From assembly GCF_024139115.2 (NCBI RefSeq), contig NC_085141.1, forward strand, positions 401,664,390 through 401,728,389: a DNA stretch of 64,000 bases, given 5' to 3'. Positions 10,115-20,944 of this stretch are shown piece by piece. The DNA is from Armigeres subalbatus. Taxonomy: Eukaryota; Arthropoda; Insecta; Diptera; Culicidae. The position numbers and the translations under genes were made by a program. Below the pieces are notes generated by a model that saw only the letters and a list, made by a program, of their open reading frames with translations, ran no database searches and had not been told where the DNA came from. Positions within the stretch are counted from its first letter, which is position 1, and each line of letters opens with the position of its first letter.

Positions 10115-11625
10115 TACAATCCCGGTACTCTTAGCCGATGATCGTCACATTCACAGATGGAGCTCATTGACTTGAGAGAACAGGCTTCGAATCTCTGCTG
10201 CCCTCTAACGCAGCTTGATTGGTCATACCTATTTTTAAATCATGTCATAAATATAGATAAAAATATGCATATTATCAGCTCTATTTCTGAACAGCAATGC
10301 AACGTTTTTTTGTACTAAATCTTTAGGCATGAACCATTCTGTTATTCCTGAATTTAAATAAATTGAACTTGAAAGTGACAGTTAAAAAAAACACAAATTC
10401 TTCAGTTGTAAAATTTGCTAGTCATAAGCAATTCGATGACTGTCGAAAATAATCCTGCTAGCAGGACATCAAAATATATACATAAACCCGAATTTTGTCT
10501 TTTACCATTCACTTTTTGACTTGATCAAGCCGCAAGGTTCAAGAATGCCGGAATAGCGAGGGTTTACTACCCGTTCATCATAAAAGGGTGCACAAGACCC
10601 AGGTTCTGTATACTTGAAACTTCTTCATTATTTTAGTATCAACTTAGTCCATAAAAAACAACGATCGTGCTCGGGTTTGATCTATACTCTTGCGCGGTAT
10701 ATTTACTACTCCCGATCCGCCCAATTCAATAGTGGATTTACATGTTCAGTTTAGGCTATTGAGAGATCTAAGAGACCTAAGCGTTGGTCATTGACCTAAG
10801 CGTTAGTCTAGGATTAATTTTATAAAACAATACGAATTCGAATAAATTTACAGCTTGATATATCAATGATGGATACTGAGCAATATTCCTTTCGAAAAGC
10901 TGAATTGAAAAATAAATTCAATATCCAGATTCAACTGTCTGAACGCCATCCAGGAAACTAAAAATTTTGATAGAATCATAATGCAAATCAGATTCCGTCT
11001 CGTTTATTAAGACCCGTTGTTGCATCGATCCTACGACCTGCGATATAATTATTTAATAACATGGACAACCGCGAAGCCACCTTCTACCACTAAGAAAATT
11101 AAAATATTGAGTACAATTGCCGCATCGCATAATCAGCTACATTTTTTGCTATACTAGGATCTAGCGTATGCTGGATTACGAACTTGCGCTTTTCCGCCTA
11201 CGTATTTTTTCAAAGATTTCAAGGTGACGGAATCATCTTTGGAATCAGCTCTTCAGACACCATCGAATTCGAGAAAGAATTAATACCACGTATCCACGTA
11301 TCCATGTGACGCCATTATTTCTAATAATCAGCTCTACCCTTCTTTCCTAGGATAGCTTCTTTCTAATGGCTCAATACGAGCCTGAGATTCAGGTCATTCT
11401 GTATATGGAACTGCGCCAATACGAGATGAAAAGAACGTTCGTATCCTAGAAAGAAATATTTTAAATTAATGAATTTGAAAATGACGATAATACTGATTAG
11501 AAAAATATGTCCACGAATCCAGGGAAAATGTCCATGTTGATAAACAATAAACAATTCATTGGATCCTAGGTCATTAGGTCATTGGATGCAAAAAATCAAG
11601 GATTGCTTGGAGCAAAATTTTAGTT
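10115..11625. other. AT-rich interior of the TCCAGC element
   Basis: No coding region, RNA gene or clear repeat was recognised. The short ORF at 11363-11554 (minus) is not supported. Confidence 0.4.
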
Positions 11626-11734
11626 CAGCGTCTGGAAGCAGTAACTGTCAAAATAATTTCAAGCATCCGCCATTATGGCGAGCGTGGAGAGCTGGATAAG
11701 TCATGTTTTAGGAAAACCGTCTAAGACGTATTAA

Positions 11735-11830
11735 GTACTGTCCATTTAATTCCACCAGTTAATTTTCGTTATCTTTGCAGATACGTATTTCGACCACAAC
11801 TGTGTGGTCGTCTTCAGTGTCTTGACTCGA
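11735..11830. repeat. MITE-like fragment shared with 44.35 kb
   Basis: CATTTAATTCCACC followed by GATACGTATTTCGACC and a short GTGTGGTCGTC block. A degraded relative at about 44358-44415 reads CATTTAATTCCACC then GGATACGCATTTAGACC. Similar words (ACGTATTTCG) occur in the hairpin MITE at 55.8 kb. Probably one family; ends not resolved. Confidence 0.5.
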
Positions 11831-12544
11831 CTTTTTCTTTTTTTTCTTTTTTCTTTTTCTTTTCATGTTTTAGGATTTCTTCCTTCAGACGGTTTAAAAT
11901 ATTGTGACCGTAAGAGAATTAAAGCCATTGGAATTTCACAGGGTGCCGCTCCGGAAATCGTCAAATAAATGTCGAGCCCTTGTTTTCACTTTCTCAGCAT
12001 GTTTTTTTGTTTTATTTGTTTTTGTTTTATTGTATTGGCTTATGACTGGATTTTTAATGAACCTCAACATATATCAAACGCCGAAGTAATTTGATTGTTT
12101 TGCCACGCTGGTATCAATTGATAATTATTTACCTAGAAAACGTTTTGCACTTTTTCGAGGTTTTCTAACCTTCGCAACATATTGACAACCACTTCTAGAC
12201 GACAATACTAACATTCCTATACACTTCCAGTGGAATTTTGACTGATCTAGGGTATCCAATCATGGTTTGAACCAATTAAAATCGAAGATTACTTAATTAC
12301 TTAGTTCTAGACTTCTGGCTTAAGGCAGGTTTACAGTTCGGAAAACGTGTCCGCGGGATTTGTTACGGTATTCTGCTCCGGGTTTTGTCAGGGAAAATTT
12401 TCCGCCGATAAGTCTCCACTGTCAAAACATTTTCCGTGATTGGGCTTACACTTTAGGATTTTGCTTCGGGTTTTGAGAATCTGCGTATCCGCGCCCGTGC
12501 TTGAGTTTACACTTCTGGGTTTTGGTTTGGATTTCTTTATACAA

Positions 12545-12684
12545 ACACATACGAGCGACAAGAGGGAAAGATAGCGAGAAGAGGGAGATATAGCAGGAAA
12601 AAGGGAGAGAGTGAGTGAGAGAGATTGAGTGGAAGAGTGAGAAAGAGAAAATGAGTGAGCGTGTGAGTGAGAGTGAGTAAGAGC
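12545..12684 (+). repeat. GAGTGA-type simple sequence, left block part 1
   Basis: Degenerate purine-rich GAGAGTGAGTGA repeats just inside the left terminus. They resume at 12975-13200 after a nested MITE. Confidence 0.85.
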
Positions 12685-12690
12685 AAGATT

Positions 12691-12964
12691 AACGGGCGCG
12701 GGTATTAGTCGTTTGGCAACGCAGTATCATCACTTGACATTTTACCGGTCGCTACTAAACGCGATGTTATAACAGTAGCGCAACTGACAGGTGACCAACT
12801 TTGGTAGCGCGGTAAGAGAGCTGCTATTTTTTAACTGTCAAACGTCAAACGTCACCGGTACGAAATACAGCAACCAAATTAATAGCCGAAAACAGTGACC
12901 GATACGAAAAAGAGTGATTACCTAAAATAACAGCGCTGCGAAGGTGATCAAAATACTCGCGCCC
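12691..12964. mobile_element. 274-bp MITE, CGGGCGCG termini, ATTAA target duplication
   Basis: Begins CGGGCGCGGGTATT and ends AATACTCGCGCCC. ATTAA lies on both sides (12686-12690, 12965-12969). It splits the GAGTGA block. A TTAA-containing target suggests a piggyBac-type partner, though the 5-bp repeat leaves this open. Confidence 0.75.
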
Positions 12965-12974
12965 ATTAATGATG

Positions 12975-13200
12975 CTCTAAGTGAGTGAGGGTGACTTAGT
13001 GGGAGAGTGAGTAGGTCAAAGTGAGGGTGAAGTTAGTGAGTGAGTGAGAGTGAATGAGTGAATGAGTGAAAGTGAGTGAGTGGGTGAGATTTAGTAAGTG
13101 AGTGTGTGGGTGAGAATTAGTAAGTGATTGTGTGGGTGTGATGTTGAATGAGTGAGAGTGAGTGAGTGAGGTGAAAGTGAGTAAGAGTGAGTGAGTGCGT
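12975..13200 (+). repeat. GAGTGA-type simple sequence, left block part 2
   Basis: Variable GTGAGTGAGAGTGA-type repeats, including GTGGGTGAGA variants, continuing the block seen before the nested MITE. Confidence 0.85.
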
Positions 13201-13204
13201 GATA

Positions 13205-14031
13205 CACACTTAAATCGAGAACTTCAGCTAGGTAATACTTTTTACCGATTCTACCCGGTGAACATTTATTTGAACCGAGAGGTCAGTGAATTTCTACCGA
13301 CCACTTAGACATGCAATCGAATTTACAGGATGTCGGTAAAATAGATTACCGAGCTACTCTGTTCAACAAATTCTGATTGAAGTTATCAGAAAAAATACCG
13401 AGTCCTCAGTGAAAGAAATATGCATTGCTGTGCTTACGGCAATACTTTTACCGAGTTCAGTTCACACTCGACTGTCATGACGCTTGATGTGGCGCCATAT
13501 TGTGTATTCTTTTTTCGGATTTCTAAACTACGTAGTAGTTTTTGCTCGACTATTTGTGCGGGATTGGAGTTTTAATCAAATAGTATTTTGAACAATAATG
13601 GTGTTTAGGTAAGTATAGCAGCGATCTAACTCACAACCAGAGCAAATAGAAAGTAAACTATTTGAATTTTCAGAAAGTTGATGACTGCGCGTCCGTTGGG
13701 CTTCCCGTTCGCGGAAGCGAATGCAGCGGAAACCAGTGTTCGAGAGTATTCTTGTCCGAGGCTGCACGAAGCATAAATTCATCCTGATAGTTGGGCGCCG
13801 CAGTCGAATCTCTAATGTAGCCTTATACCTCAGGAATCGAAAATACCACCCCATTATACATACATAGGGATCAAAATCCAACGGAAGAATCTCGCGAGGT
13901 GTGAGGATATTTACCGTACTCAGAACGAGTTGGGTAACGAGTTGAACTATTTACCGAGGTGGGTACCGAGAGCTCAGTTGTTGAGAAATCGGTAATCTGG
14001 TAACTGAGCCCGGTAAATAAAATTAAGTGTG
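13205..14031. mobile_element. 827-bp TA-flanked MITE containing a gene-like 5' segment
   Basis: Starts CACACTTAA and ends TTAAGTGTG, with TA at 13203-13204 and 14032-14033. Inner arms share ACCGAGAGGTCAGT / ACCGAGAGCTCAGT and related ACCGGGTA words. The centre (about 13480-13800) has an ATG at 13599 and, at 13609, a consensus donor GTAAGT; TTGAATTTTCAG follows about 65 bp later. That splice would give a 37-residue reading frame ending at 13772. It may be a captured promoter plus first exon; the product is not recognised. Confidence 0.65.
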
Positions 14032-14094
14032 TAGTCAGTGATAGAGTGGTTGAGAGAGGATGAGTGAGAGGTGGCCGTCTTACTACTGACTATT

Positions 14095-14712
14095 TCACAC
14101 TTCTCGTTCTAGCTTCTCAATTTTTACTGCTCACTTTTTGCTTCTTACTAGTCATTTCTCATTTAACTTTTCTTACTTCTCATTCTTAATTCTCACTCTT
14201 AATATTAATTTCTTCTTTTCTCACAACTTTTCATTTTCACTTCTCATTACTCACTCTTCACTTTTCTTTTCTTACTCCTCGAAATTCACTTCACACTTCT
14301 CATTTTTCATTTGTCGCGTCTCAATCTCACTACTCACTACACAACAAATTTCTCACTTCTTACTGCTCAACTCTCACTTCCCAATCCAAATTTTTAACTT
14401 CTTACTTCTTATTCTCACTGCTCACTTCTTATACTCACTTCTCACTTATCACTATTCACTTCTTCACTTTCTTACAACTCATTTCTCACTTCCCATTTTT
14501 CACATAACTCACTTCACACTTTTCACTTCTTATTTTTCACATCTCGCGTCTCATTCTCACTACTCAGCTCCCGACGCTACTAATTTCTTTCTTTTCACTT
14601 CTAATTTTACATGTATTTCTTATTCTCACTGCTCACTTCTCATTTCTCGCCTCTCATTACTCAGTTTCCTCTTCACACTTCTCACATTTATCATTTTTTA
14701 CTATCTACTTCA
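14095..14712 (+). repeat. TCTCACTTC-type simple sequence, right block
   Basis: Pyrimidine-rich tract of degenerate CTTCTCACTTCTCATTT repeats, broadly complementary to the purine-rich left block of the same element. The 192-codon ORF read from it is composition artefact. Confidence 0.9.
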
Positions 14713-14933
14713 CTAGGTTCTTTACATAATTAATTTCCGTCAGAGATTACGCATTTCCCGTGCGGAATAAATTCAAACGGAATTGTTTCCTCGCGGAGGA
14801 GAGACTTCTTCTCCTGTCACGGGAAACGCAAATCCCGCACCCATTTAAATTACATGGGATACCAAATCCCGGGACACGTTTTCCGAACTGTAAATCGGCC
14901 TTTAACGTGTTATTCGGCTTCTCCGTCGTTTGG

Positions 14934-15360
14934 GAGATCGAAGTAAGCCTTGCGCGCGGCCGGTGGTGTTTTATTTAATGACAGCAATTTTTCTGCTCTC
15001 GTGTTTTCTAATTTGACTGGTGTTACTCCGGGAATTTTTCTTCAAGATCTTGGCCCATAGATTACTTCCGCGGAGTGCGCGAATGTTTCGTCCTGGATCA
15101 GATTTTTTTTTCGTGTCAGATCGCGAGTTAGATTTTCCTGCGAGGGAGCAGGAAAAAGTGATGTTTGTGCCGGGCCATTATCAAGGATGTGTCGTCTAAA
15201 TTGCGTTGTTTGGCAGAGTCGAAAGCTAATATCCGGAGAGTTTGTTCCATAATAGAAGATTCAATCATCTCAGGACTTAGCTTTGAAGCAATTTTTCTGT
15301 CTATTTTTTTTATTTTATTTTTTTTTTCAAATAAAACAAAACATATGATTCTGTAAAACT
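14934..15360 (+). mobile_element. 5' fragment of a non-LTR retrotransposon (same family as 29349-31574)
   Basis: GAGATCGAAGTAAGCCTTG then CGCGCGGCCGGT matches the 5' end of the insertion at 29349 (GAGATCGAAGTAGGCTCTG, CGCGCGGCCGGT). A short frame at 15165-15356 (RAIIKDVSSKLRCLAESK...) may be ORF1 relic. The matching 3' region of this family appears at 19390-19620, so the two pieces may be one copy split by the satellite-bearing repeat; not proven. Confidence 0.6.
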
Positions 15361-16480
15361 AGTTCTGCTCCGAGTTGGCCGGTTCAACCCAATTTCTCTC
15401 CTAATTTGCGTGCACCGGTTCTTAACAATATTAACAATTGTATCGGAAAATATCGAGATGGACAACTGTTTCTGGAGTATGATGTTTCCGTTTAAGCCAC
15501 ACGAACATTCTATTGAATAGGACCCTGAGATGCGTATTTCTACTGGATGCGTGGAGCAACATTTTATTACCCGGTGAGCTCATTTCATGCTATTTTTAAT
15601 GTATAACTAAAACTATTCATTGTGATGAATTGCAAAGTTTGATACATGTATGTAGTGCTCAGTCTTCACATGCATTTACAAACCAACCTTCCCCCGTTTT
15701 GTTCCATCCGCACATGCTTTTCTTGTTAAGTGCTTTCAAAATCCAACTTGCAAAATATGTGTGAATCAATTCATCTCTAGGTTGAATCAACTTGAATTTT
15801 AGTTGTGTTGCTCATACACTTAATCGTCTGACAGATCTTAAAACAATTTCTCGTTGAATAAATAGGAATCAATGGTTTAGTTTGTTTTCCTATTTTAAGG
15901 AAAAAAGCCCAGATTAATCCACCTAGCGGTGATGATGCCTTTCTCGCTCTTTATAAAATGTGTCGAGAAAAATTCTTTAGAGAGGTCAAATAGAACAAAT
16001 ATAAAGCAATTAATGGTTTTGACTCGTGGAGAAACCATATCAAAACCGTCATAAAATCGGTTGTAGATGAAATCAGGGCAGAAAAATTTTAACATGTTAA
16101 AAATCGAGTCATCGCTGTATCTTGTACATATTCATTCATGGGATGATGCTATGGCAGTTTCATTGCAAAGAAGAAAATAGTAGTTTGTGCAACTAGTTGC
16201 AAAAATATATTTTTTTCAGCACGAGTATGATAAATCTGTACCAAAATGGCACAATTTTATTTACTTCACATGCTCAATCTTGCCAAAAAAATCATGTTGC
16301 TGCAGAAAACAATTAGATTCCTTGTTATTGTGCCACATTAGGTGCTCGACAGACCATAAAGCGATAACAAAAAATGCCTTTGGAGAATTTGATGAAATTG
16401 TTTCATTTATTACGTGACACAGAGAATACACTGTTTGAACACCCACCCAAGCCAATTGAGCCAAATGTGGCCATGTAACT
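15361..16480. other. AT-rich stretch with a short dispersed-repeat end
   Basis: At 15912-15958, GATTAATCCACCTAGCGGTG followed by GCCTTTCTCG is the 5' terminus of the satellite-bearing family (compare 41760). Sequence after it diverges. No gene supported. Confidence 0.5.
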
Positions 16481-16492
16481 ATTGTTCTAATG

Positions 16493-16605
16493 CTGGTTTT
16501 CCATTATAGCACCCAAATGAGTGCTATTTGGAAAACCAGCCTTTGCTATAATGGAAAATAATGGATTTTATGCAACCCATTTGAGTTGCATAATGTTCAT
16601 TAAAG
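16493..16605. repeat. Two successive short hairpins
   Basis: First hairpin (about 16493-16541): GCTGGTTTTCC and GGAAAACCAGC enclose TAGCAC..GTGCTA with a CCAAATGA loop. Second: ATGCAAC CCATTTG A GTTGCAT near 16573-16595. Loop sequences are related. These may be relics of a palindromic MITE. Confidence 0.7.
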
Positions 16606-16689
16606 CACCCATACATGTCATTGGTATGGAAAAGTAGTCCGTTTCATCACTCAAATGCTAACTGTAAACCAGGTATTATGATCAGAAAT

Positions 16690-17430
16690 TGCAAAATATT
16701 TTTTATGAAGTTAAATTGTAAACAAATAATCAATCAAAAGCCTGAATGCGTCCATTTTTGAAAGAATTAAAACAAAAATAGAGAACTATTCAAATTACAC
16801 ATGTTCCAAGATCAGAAAAAAAAATCGTATCTTCGAAATATTGAGAATGTAGGTAGCTAAAACTATTTTGAGAGCCTATTCCGACTACAAGCTTTATCAG
16901 GATAAAGCTATAATAAGGAGGCTCTTGATGTCAAAGTTGTCGTGCAACATCTCGTAATCTAAACAAACTATAAGCGTCACCTTCTAGAAAACCAAGAGGG
17001 TTCAAACGTATGTAGCAAGCATTTTTGACAAACTACATCCTATTTAAATTGTTATTAGTACGTATTTTATCATTATCGGATAATGGTAAGAGTAAAAAAT
17101 GGATTACCTGATAAATTTCCCTCAAAACCACAAACGCTCATTAATAATGAAATCTATTTGTTTAACGATAATTCAAACTACAGACAAAATTAGCTCAAAT
17201 CCTATTCTCGGTTGCGTATGAAAAGCTCGTGGTAGATAGAAGTGGGTTACGCCGGAAACTAACTGGAAGTCTTGATACTTTGAATTTCCCTGAAGCAGAA
17301 CTCGTCATCTCCTAACTCACAAACCAATTGAGCAGCTTACTCCGATATATGTGTAATTAGTCGTACAAAGGGTTTCAAAATTCCATCAACCGAGCTAGCG
17401 ATTTTTGGATTTCAAGTTCTTAATTATATT
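16690..17430. other. AT-rich stretch, nothing recognised
   Basis: No ORF with coding character, no terminal inverted repeat and no tandem repeat noted. Confidence 0.4.
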
Positions 17431-17439
17431 CAGAAAGGG

Positions 17440-19080
17440 AAGACAAAAGAGAAAGGCAAAAAATATATTGGCTAAAACTATCGAGCCCAGAGTCCCAATT
17501 TTCATTGGAAAACAATCGGACAGGATTCCCGTCGAACACAATTTGTTGCGCGCAAATCGGTTGATGAAAACTGATTGAAAAGTTGGCCTGACTTTCCCCG
17601 CCTTTTTTGCGTAAAAATGTATTTTGACCATAGTTTCTGATCCCGTAGTTCTCAATAGAAAGCAATGGGACGAGATCCCTGTCGAACACTACTTTTGCGA
17701 AATAATCGGTAAAGGATAAGTGACAAAAAAGTGAGCCAGATTTTTTCACTCGTCTTCGTCAAAAGATAAAGTATTTTGACCATTACTTCTGAGCCCATAG
17801 TCCGATCCAGCTAATTTTTAATAACAAACAATGGGACAAGATTCTGCGTCGAATGCATTTTTTTTGCGAAAAAATTGGTTAAGAGTAAGTGCCTGAAAAA
17901 TGGGCTAAACTTTTCTAATCGTTGTTGTCTAAAAAAGTATTTTGACCATAACTTCTTATCCCATAGTCCGATCCGGACAATTTTCAATAGGAAACAATGG
18001 AACAGGATTCTGCGTCGAATGCAACTAGTTGCAAGTAAATCGGTTAAGGGTAAGTGCTTGAAAATGGGCTAGACTTTTCCATTCGTTGTCTAAAAAAAAG
18101 TATTTTGACCATAACTTCTGAGCCCATAGTCCAATCTGGCCAATTTTCAATAGAAAACAATGGGACAGGATTCTGCGTCGAATGCAACTTGTTGCGAGTA
18201 AATCGGTTAAGGGTAAGTGCCTGAAAAATGGGCTAGACTTTTCCACTCGTTGTTGTCTAAAAAAAAGTATTTTGACCATAACTTCTGAGCCCATAGTCCG
18301 ATCCTGCCAATTTTCAATAGGAAACAATGGGACAGGATTCTGCGTCGAATGCAACTTGTTGCGAGTAAATCGGTTAAGGGTAAGTGCCTGAAAAATGGGC
18401 TAGACTTTTCCACTCGTTGTTGTCTTAAAAAAAAGTATTTTGACCATAGCTTCTGAGCCCATAGTCCGATCCGGCCAATTTTTAATAAGAAACAATGGGA
18501 CAGGATTCTGCGTCGAATGCAACTTGTTGCGAGTAAATTGGTTAAGGGTAAGTGCCTGAAAAATGGGCTAGACTTTTCCACTCGTTGTTGTCTAAAAAAA
18601 AGTATTTTGACCATAACTTCTGAGCCCATAGTCCGATCCTGCCAATTTTCAATAGGAAATAATGGGACAGGATTCTGCGTCGAATGCAACTTGTTGCGAG
18701 TAAATCGGTTAAGGGTAAGTGCCTGAAAAATGGGCTAGACTTTTCCACTCGTTGTTGTCTAAAAAAAAGTATTTTGACCATAACTTCTGAGCCCATAGTC
18801 CGATCCTGCCAATTTTCAATAGGAAACAATGGGACAGGATTCTGCGTCGAATGCAACTTGTTGCGAGTAAATCGGTTAAGGGTAAGTGCCTGAAAAATGG
18901 GCTAGACTTTTCCACTCGTTGTTGTCTAAAAAAAGTATTTTGACCATAACTTCTGAGCCCATAGTCCGATCCTGCCAATTTTCAATAGGAAACAATGGGA
19001 TAGGATTCTGCGTCGAATGCAACTTGTTGCGAGCAAATCGGTTAAGGGTAAGTACCTGAAAAGTGGGCTAGATTTTTTGC
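17440..19080 (+). repeat. Satellite-like array, about 167 bp unit, about 9-10 copies
   Basis: The marker GAATGCAACT recurs at 18180, 18347, 18515, 18682, 18849 and 19015, giving spacings of 166-168 bp. Units on the left (17440-17840) are strongly diverged and units on the right nearly identical, a gradient expected if the array grew towards the right end. Each unit contains TTGCGAGTAAATCGGTTAAG and GACCATAACTTCTGAGCCCA. Repeating minus-strand ORFs are artefacts of the unit. Confidence 0.95.
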
Positions 19081-19274
19081 GCACATACACACACATACAC
19101 ACACACACACATACACACGCACACACATACACACACACAGACATCACCTCGATTCGTCGAGCTGAGTCGATCGGTATATAACACTATGGGTCTCCGAGCC
19201 TTCTATAAAAAGTTTGTTTTTGGAGCGAACATATAGCCTTTACGTATACTTTGTATACGAGAAAGGCAAAAATA
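19081..19274 (+). mobile_element. 3' terminal segment of the satellite-bearing repeat, with (CA)n
   Basis: After the last unit comes a CACACATACACA microsatellite (19081-19138), then GACATCACCTCGATTCGTCG, GATCGGTATATAACACTATG and the terminus GTATACGAGAAAGGCAAAA. The same order is seen in the single-unit copy at 41760-42120. Confidence 0.85.
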
Positions 19275-19389
19275 ATTCCTTCAGGTTACATGGTTCATTC
19301 CTGTTATTGTTAAGGGCATATTTTAATAATTTAATTATCTCAATTGGAAACAAATTGGGAGAAGGGACATTTAACATATTTTTATTTCC

Positions 19390-19620
19390 GTTTCAGAGAG
19401 CAAACAATGGCGCTTAAACCTAATTAGCTTAAGGCTAATTAGCCAGGGCAAGTTTAATAGCTTTGCCCCATCCCAAGGTCCCAACGTGTATTCAAACTTA
19501 TTATTATTATTTGCTTATTAGGTTATCATTTGCTTATGATGATACCCCTTAACTATATACCGTACCAACCATCCAACTCCTTGACATCTATGAGGGCGTC
19601 GGTGAGTCGCTGGTTTGTCG
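19390..19620 (+). mobile_element. 3' UTR fragment of the (CGCAA)n-tailed retrotransposon family
   Basis: Matches 31088-31345: both have TTTCAGAGAGC, GGCGCTTAAACCTA, TTTGCTTATGATGATAC and CATCTATGAGGGCGTCGGTG in order. This copy is cut at about 19620, where a TTAACCTTCC element end begins. Confidence 0.75.
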
Positions 19621-19621
19621 T

Positions 19622-19850
19622 TAACCTTCCTAGTGCATTGGGGTCCATTTCGACCCAAGCACACCCAAAACACCGCTGTAACTTTGTAACGCAACGAGAT
19701 AAAAATCTGAAAAATTCTGGCTTTTCCTAACTTTCGGAAATTAAGATTCCCTGAGAAAATCAGCTTCCAGCGACATCTAGGAGAGGAGCCACAAAAAAAG
19801 TGACACATTGTGCATTGGGGTCCATTTGGACCCAAGATTTCATCACGATC
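19622..19850 (+). mobile_element. One end of a TTAA-type element with duplicated subterminal motif
   Basis: TTAACCTTCCTAGTGCATTG then GGGGTCCATTTCGACCC. The block GTGCATTGGGGTCC..GACCC is repeated near 19810. This mirrors the end of the foldback at 61756, which starts TTAACCTTTTGTCTGTGC and also repeats a GGGGTCAAT..GACCC block. The opposite end was not found, so only this terminus is called. Confidence 0.5.
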
Positions 19851-20117
19851 AAAAAACTCAATTTTCAACCGATTTTTGATCTTTAGACACCAAACGAAAG
19901 CTGTATGTTCCAATAACAAGCCCATGGGGTGATTCATCCAAATTGACCACTATAGTCCCCGGGGAACCTATGCTAAAAAGGTACTGTTTGAGCTTCTCAA
20001 TTTGGCACCAAATTTCCGAGTTTCGTGTTATGAAACATAAAATTGCTTGCAAATATGTGCTCTGATGATCCCAATTGTATTTTCTATATTGTGTTTGCCA
20101 TTTCTGGGCAAATTTAT

Positions 20118-20440
20118 CCCTCGAGTGGCCATCGGAAAGCCCTCTGGAAAATTCGGAACTTCCGTAAAATTGGCCAATTCTAAAAGTTCATCCCAGAGCT
20201 TCGCGATTTTTTGATAACCATTCATTCTGGCAATGTGTGGGGGCTATCAATAGTTAAAGCCTTCTGTGACCTATACATGTCTCAGAAACGGTCCTCCGGA
20301 AGATCCGGAACATCCGTAAAACGGCCAATTCCAAAAGTTTATCCTAGAGCTTCGCGATATTTTTGGTAACCATTCATTCTGGCAAATTGTAGGGGCAATC
20401 AATATTTAAGGACACTCCTCACGGAATCTAGGTTACAAAG
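20118..20440. repeat. Two-copy diverged tandem repeat, about 153 bp
   Basis: The phrase GAACTTCCGTAAAATTGGCC near 20155 recurs as GAACATCCGTAAAACGGCC near 20308, each followed by CAGAGCTTCGCGAT or TAGAGCTTCGCGAT and CCATTCATTCTGGCAA. No coding content. Confidence 0.8.
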
Positions 20441-20459
20441 TGCTCGCGTTTTTGGGGGC

Positions 20460-20930
20460 TTATGTGATATAAAATTGGCCTATGCGATCATGACATTCCG
20501 GAGTTATAGTCAAATCACTGTTTTTCCCAAAGGGTCCCCTTGAAATGGATGGAAATAATGGGATCCATGGGATTGCCGCCAGGCTGCAATGGCCTATTAG
20601 GGAATTTAATGCCAATAAACAGAAGAAGCAGGTGCATAATAATTTCTGGCCCAATTGGTGCATGGTCCCAAGCCTGTTATATCTAAGACGAGGTTGCGTA
20701 AGTGACCGTGCGAGTACAAATAGAGTTACCGTCATCGAGGAGATACAATGGGTGCGTGAAATAGGATCATTACTCTGACCAACTGGTGGTCGTATAACAA
20801 AATCGTGCAAAAAGGTCTTAAAACAATTAGTTTTCTCACCCTCAGGTACATTCAAACATTCTTGAAACATTGACCCAATCTCACCCCTATTTGACACCCT
20901 AAATGGTGGTACACCCGTTTCTTCATACAA
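20460..20930 (-). CDS. Unassigned 156-codon ORF, weak
   Basis: Complete Met-to-stop frame. The N-terminal third (GVPPFRVSNRGEIGSMFQEC, NCFKTFLHDFVIRPPVGQ) reads like protein, the rest is less convincing. No motif recognised, and a plus-strand ORF overlaps it. It could be part of a decayed transposon or chance; the call is kept only because of its length. Confidence 0.2.
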   Translation of the reverse strand: MYEETGVPPFRVSNRGEIGSMFQECLNVPEGEKTNCFKTFLHDFVIRPPVGQSNDPISRTHCISSMTVTLFVLARSLTQPRLRYNRLGTMHQLGQKLLCTCFFCLLALNSLIGHCSLAAIPWIPLFPSISRGPFGKNSDLTITPECHDRIGQFYIT

Positions 20931-20944
20931 CTTAAAGATTCACA

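Larger units (their letters stand above)
6626..11696. mobile_element. TA-flanked DNA element with TCCAGC termini, filled by nested insertions
   Basis: The left end (6626 on) reads TCCAGCTTTCCACGCCCG then ATGGCGGATGCT and a stretch ending CTGCTTCCAGAC. The right end near 11630-11696 is its inverted complement over about 75 bp. TA flanks both ends (6624-6625, 11697-11698). Removing the nested R1 copy and its target duplication leaves about 2.3 kb. The interior carries an unassigned minus-strand ORF (9872-10114) and no recognisable transposase. It shares termini with the 227-bp MITE at 3338-3564. Confidence 0.65.
12323..14901. mobile_element. Harbinger-like non-autonomous element, TTA target duplication
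   Basis: Terminal inverted repeats of about 38 bp: both ends carry TTTACAGTTCGGAAAACGTG close to an AGGC terminus. TTA flanks both sides (12320-12322, 14902-14904), the 3-bp pattern used by PIF/Harbinger transposases. The left interior is rich in GAGTGAGTGA and the right in TCTCACTTCTCA, so the interior also tends to fold back. No transposase is present. Two other MITEs are nested within. Superfamily assignment is by target duplication only. Confidence 0.75.

Noticed and set aside
14138..14716. 192-codon ORF rich in Phe, Ser, Leu and His
   Set aside because: Composition artefact of TCTCACTTC simple sequence.
17395..18978. Overlapping, nearly identical ORFs on both strands
   Set aside because: They are repeated translations of the 167-bp satellite unit.
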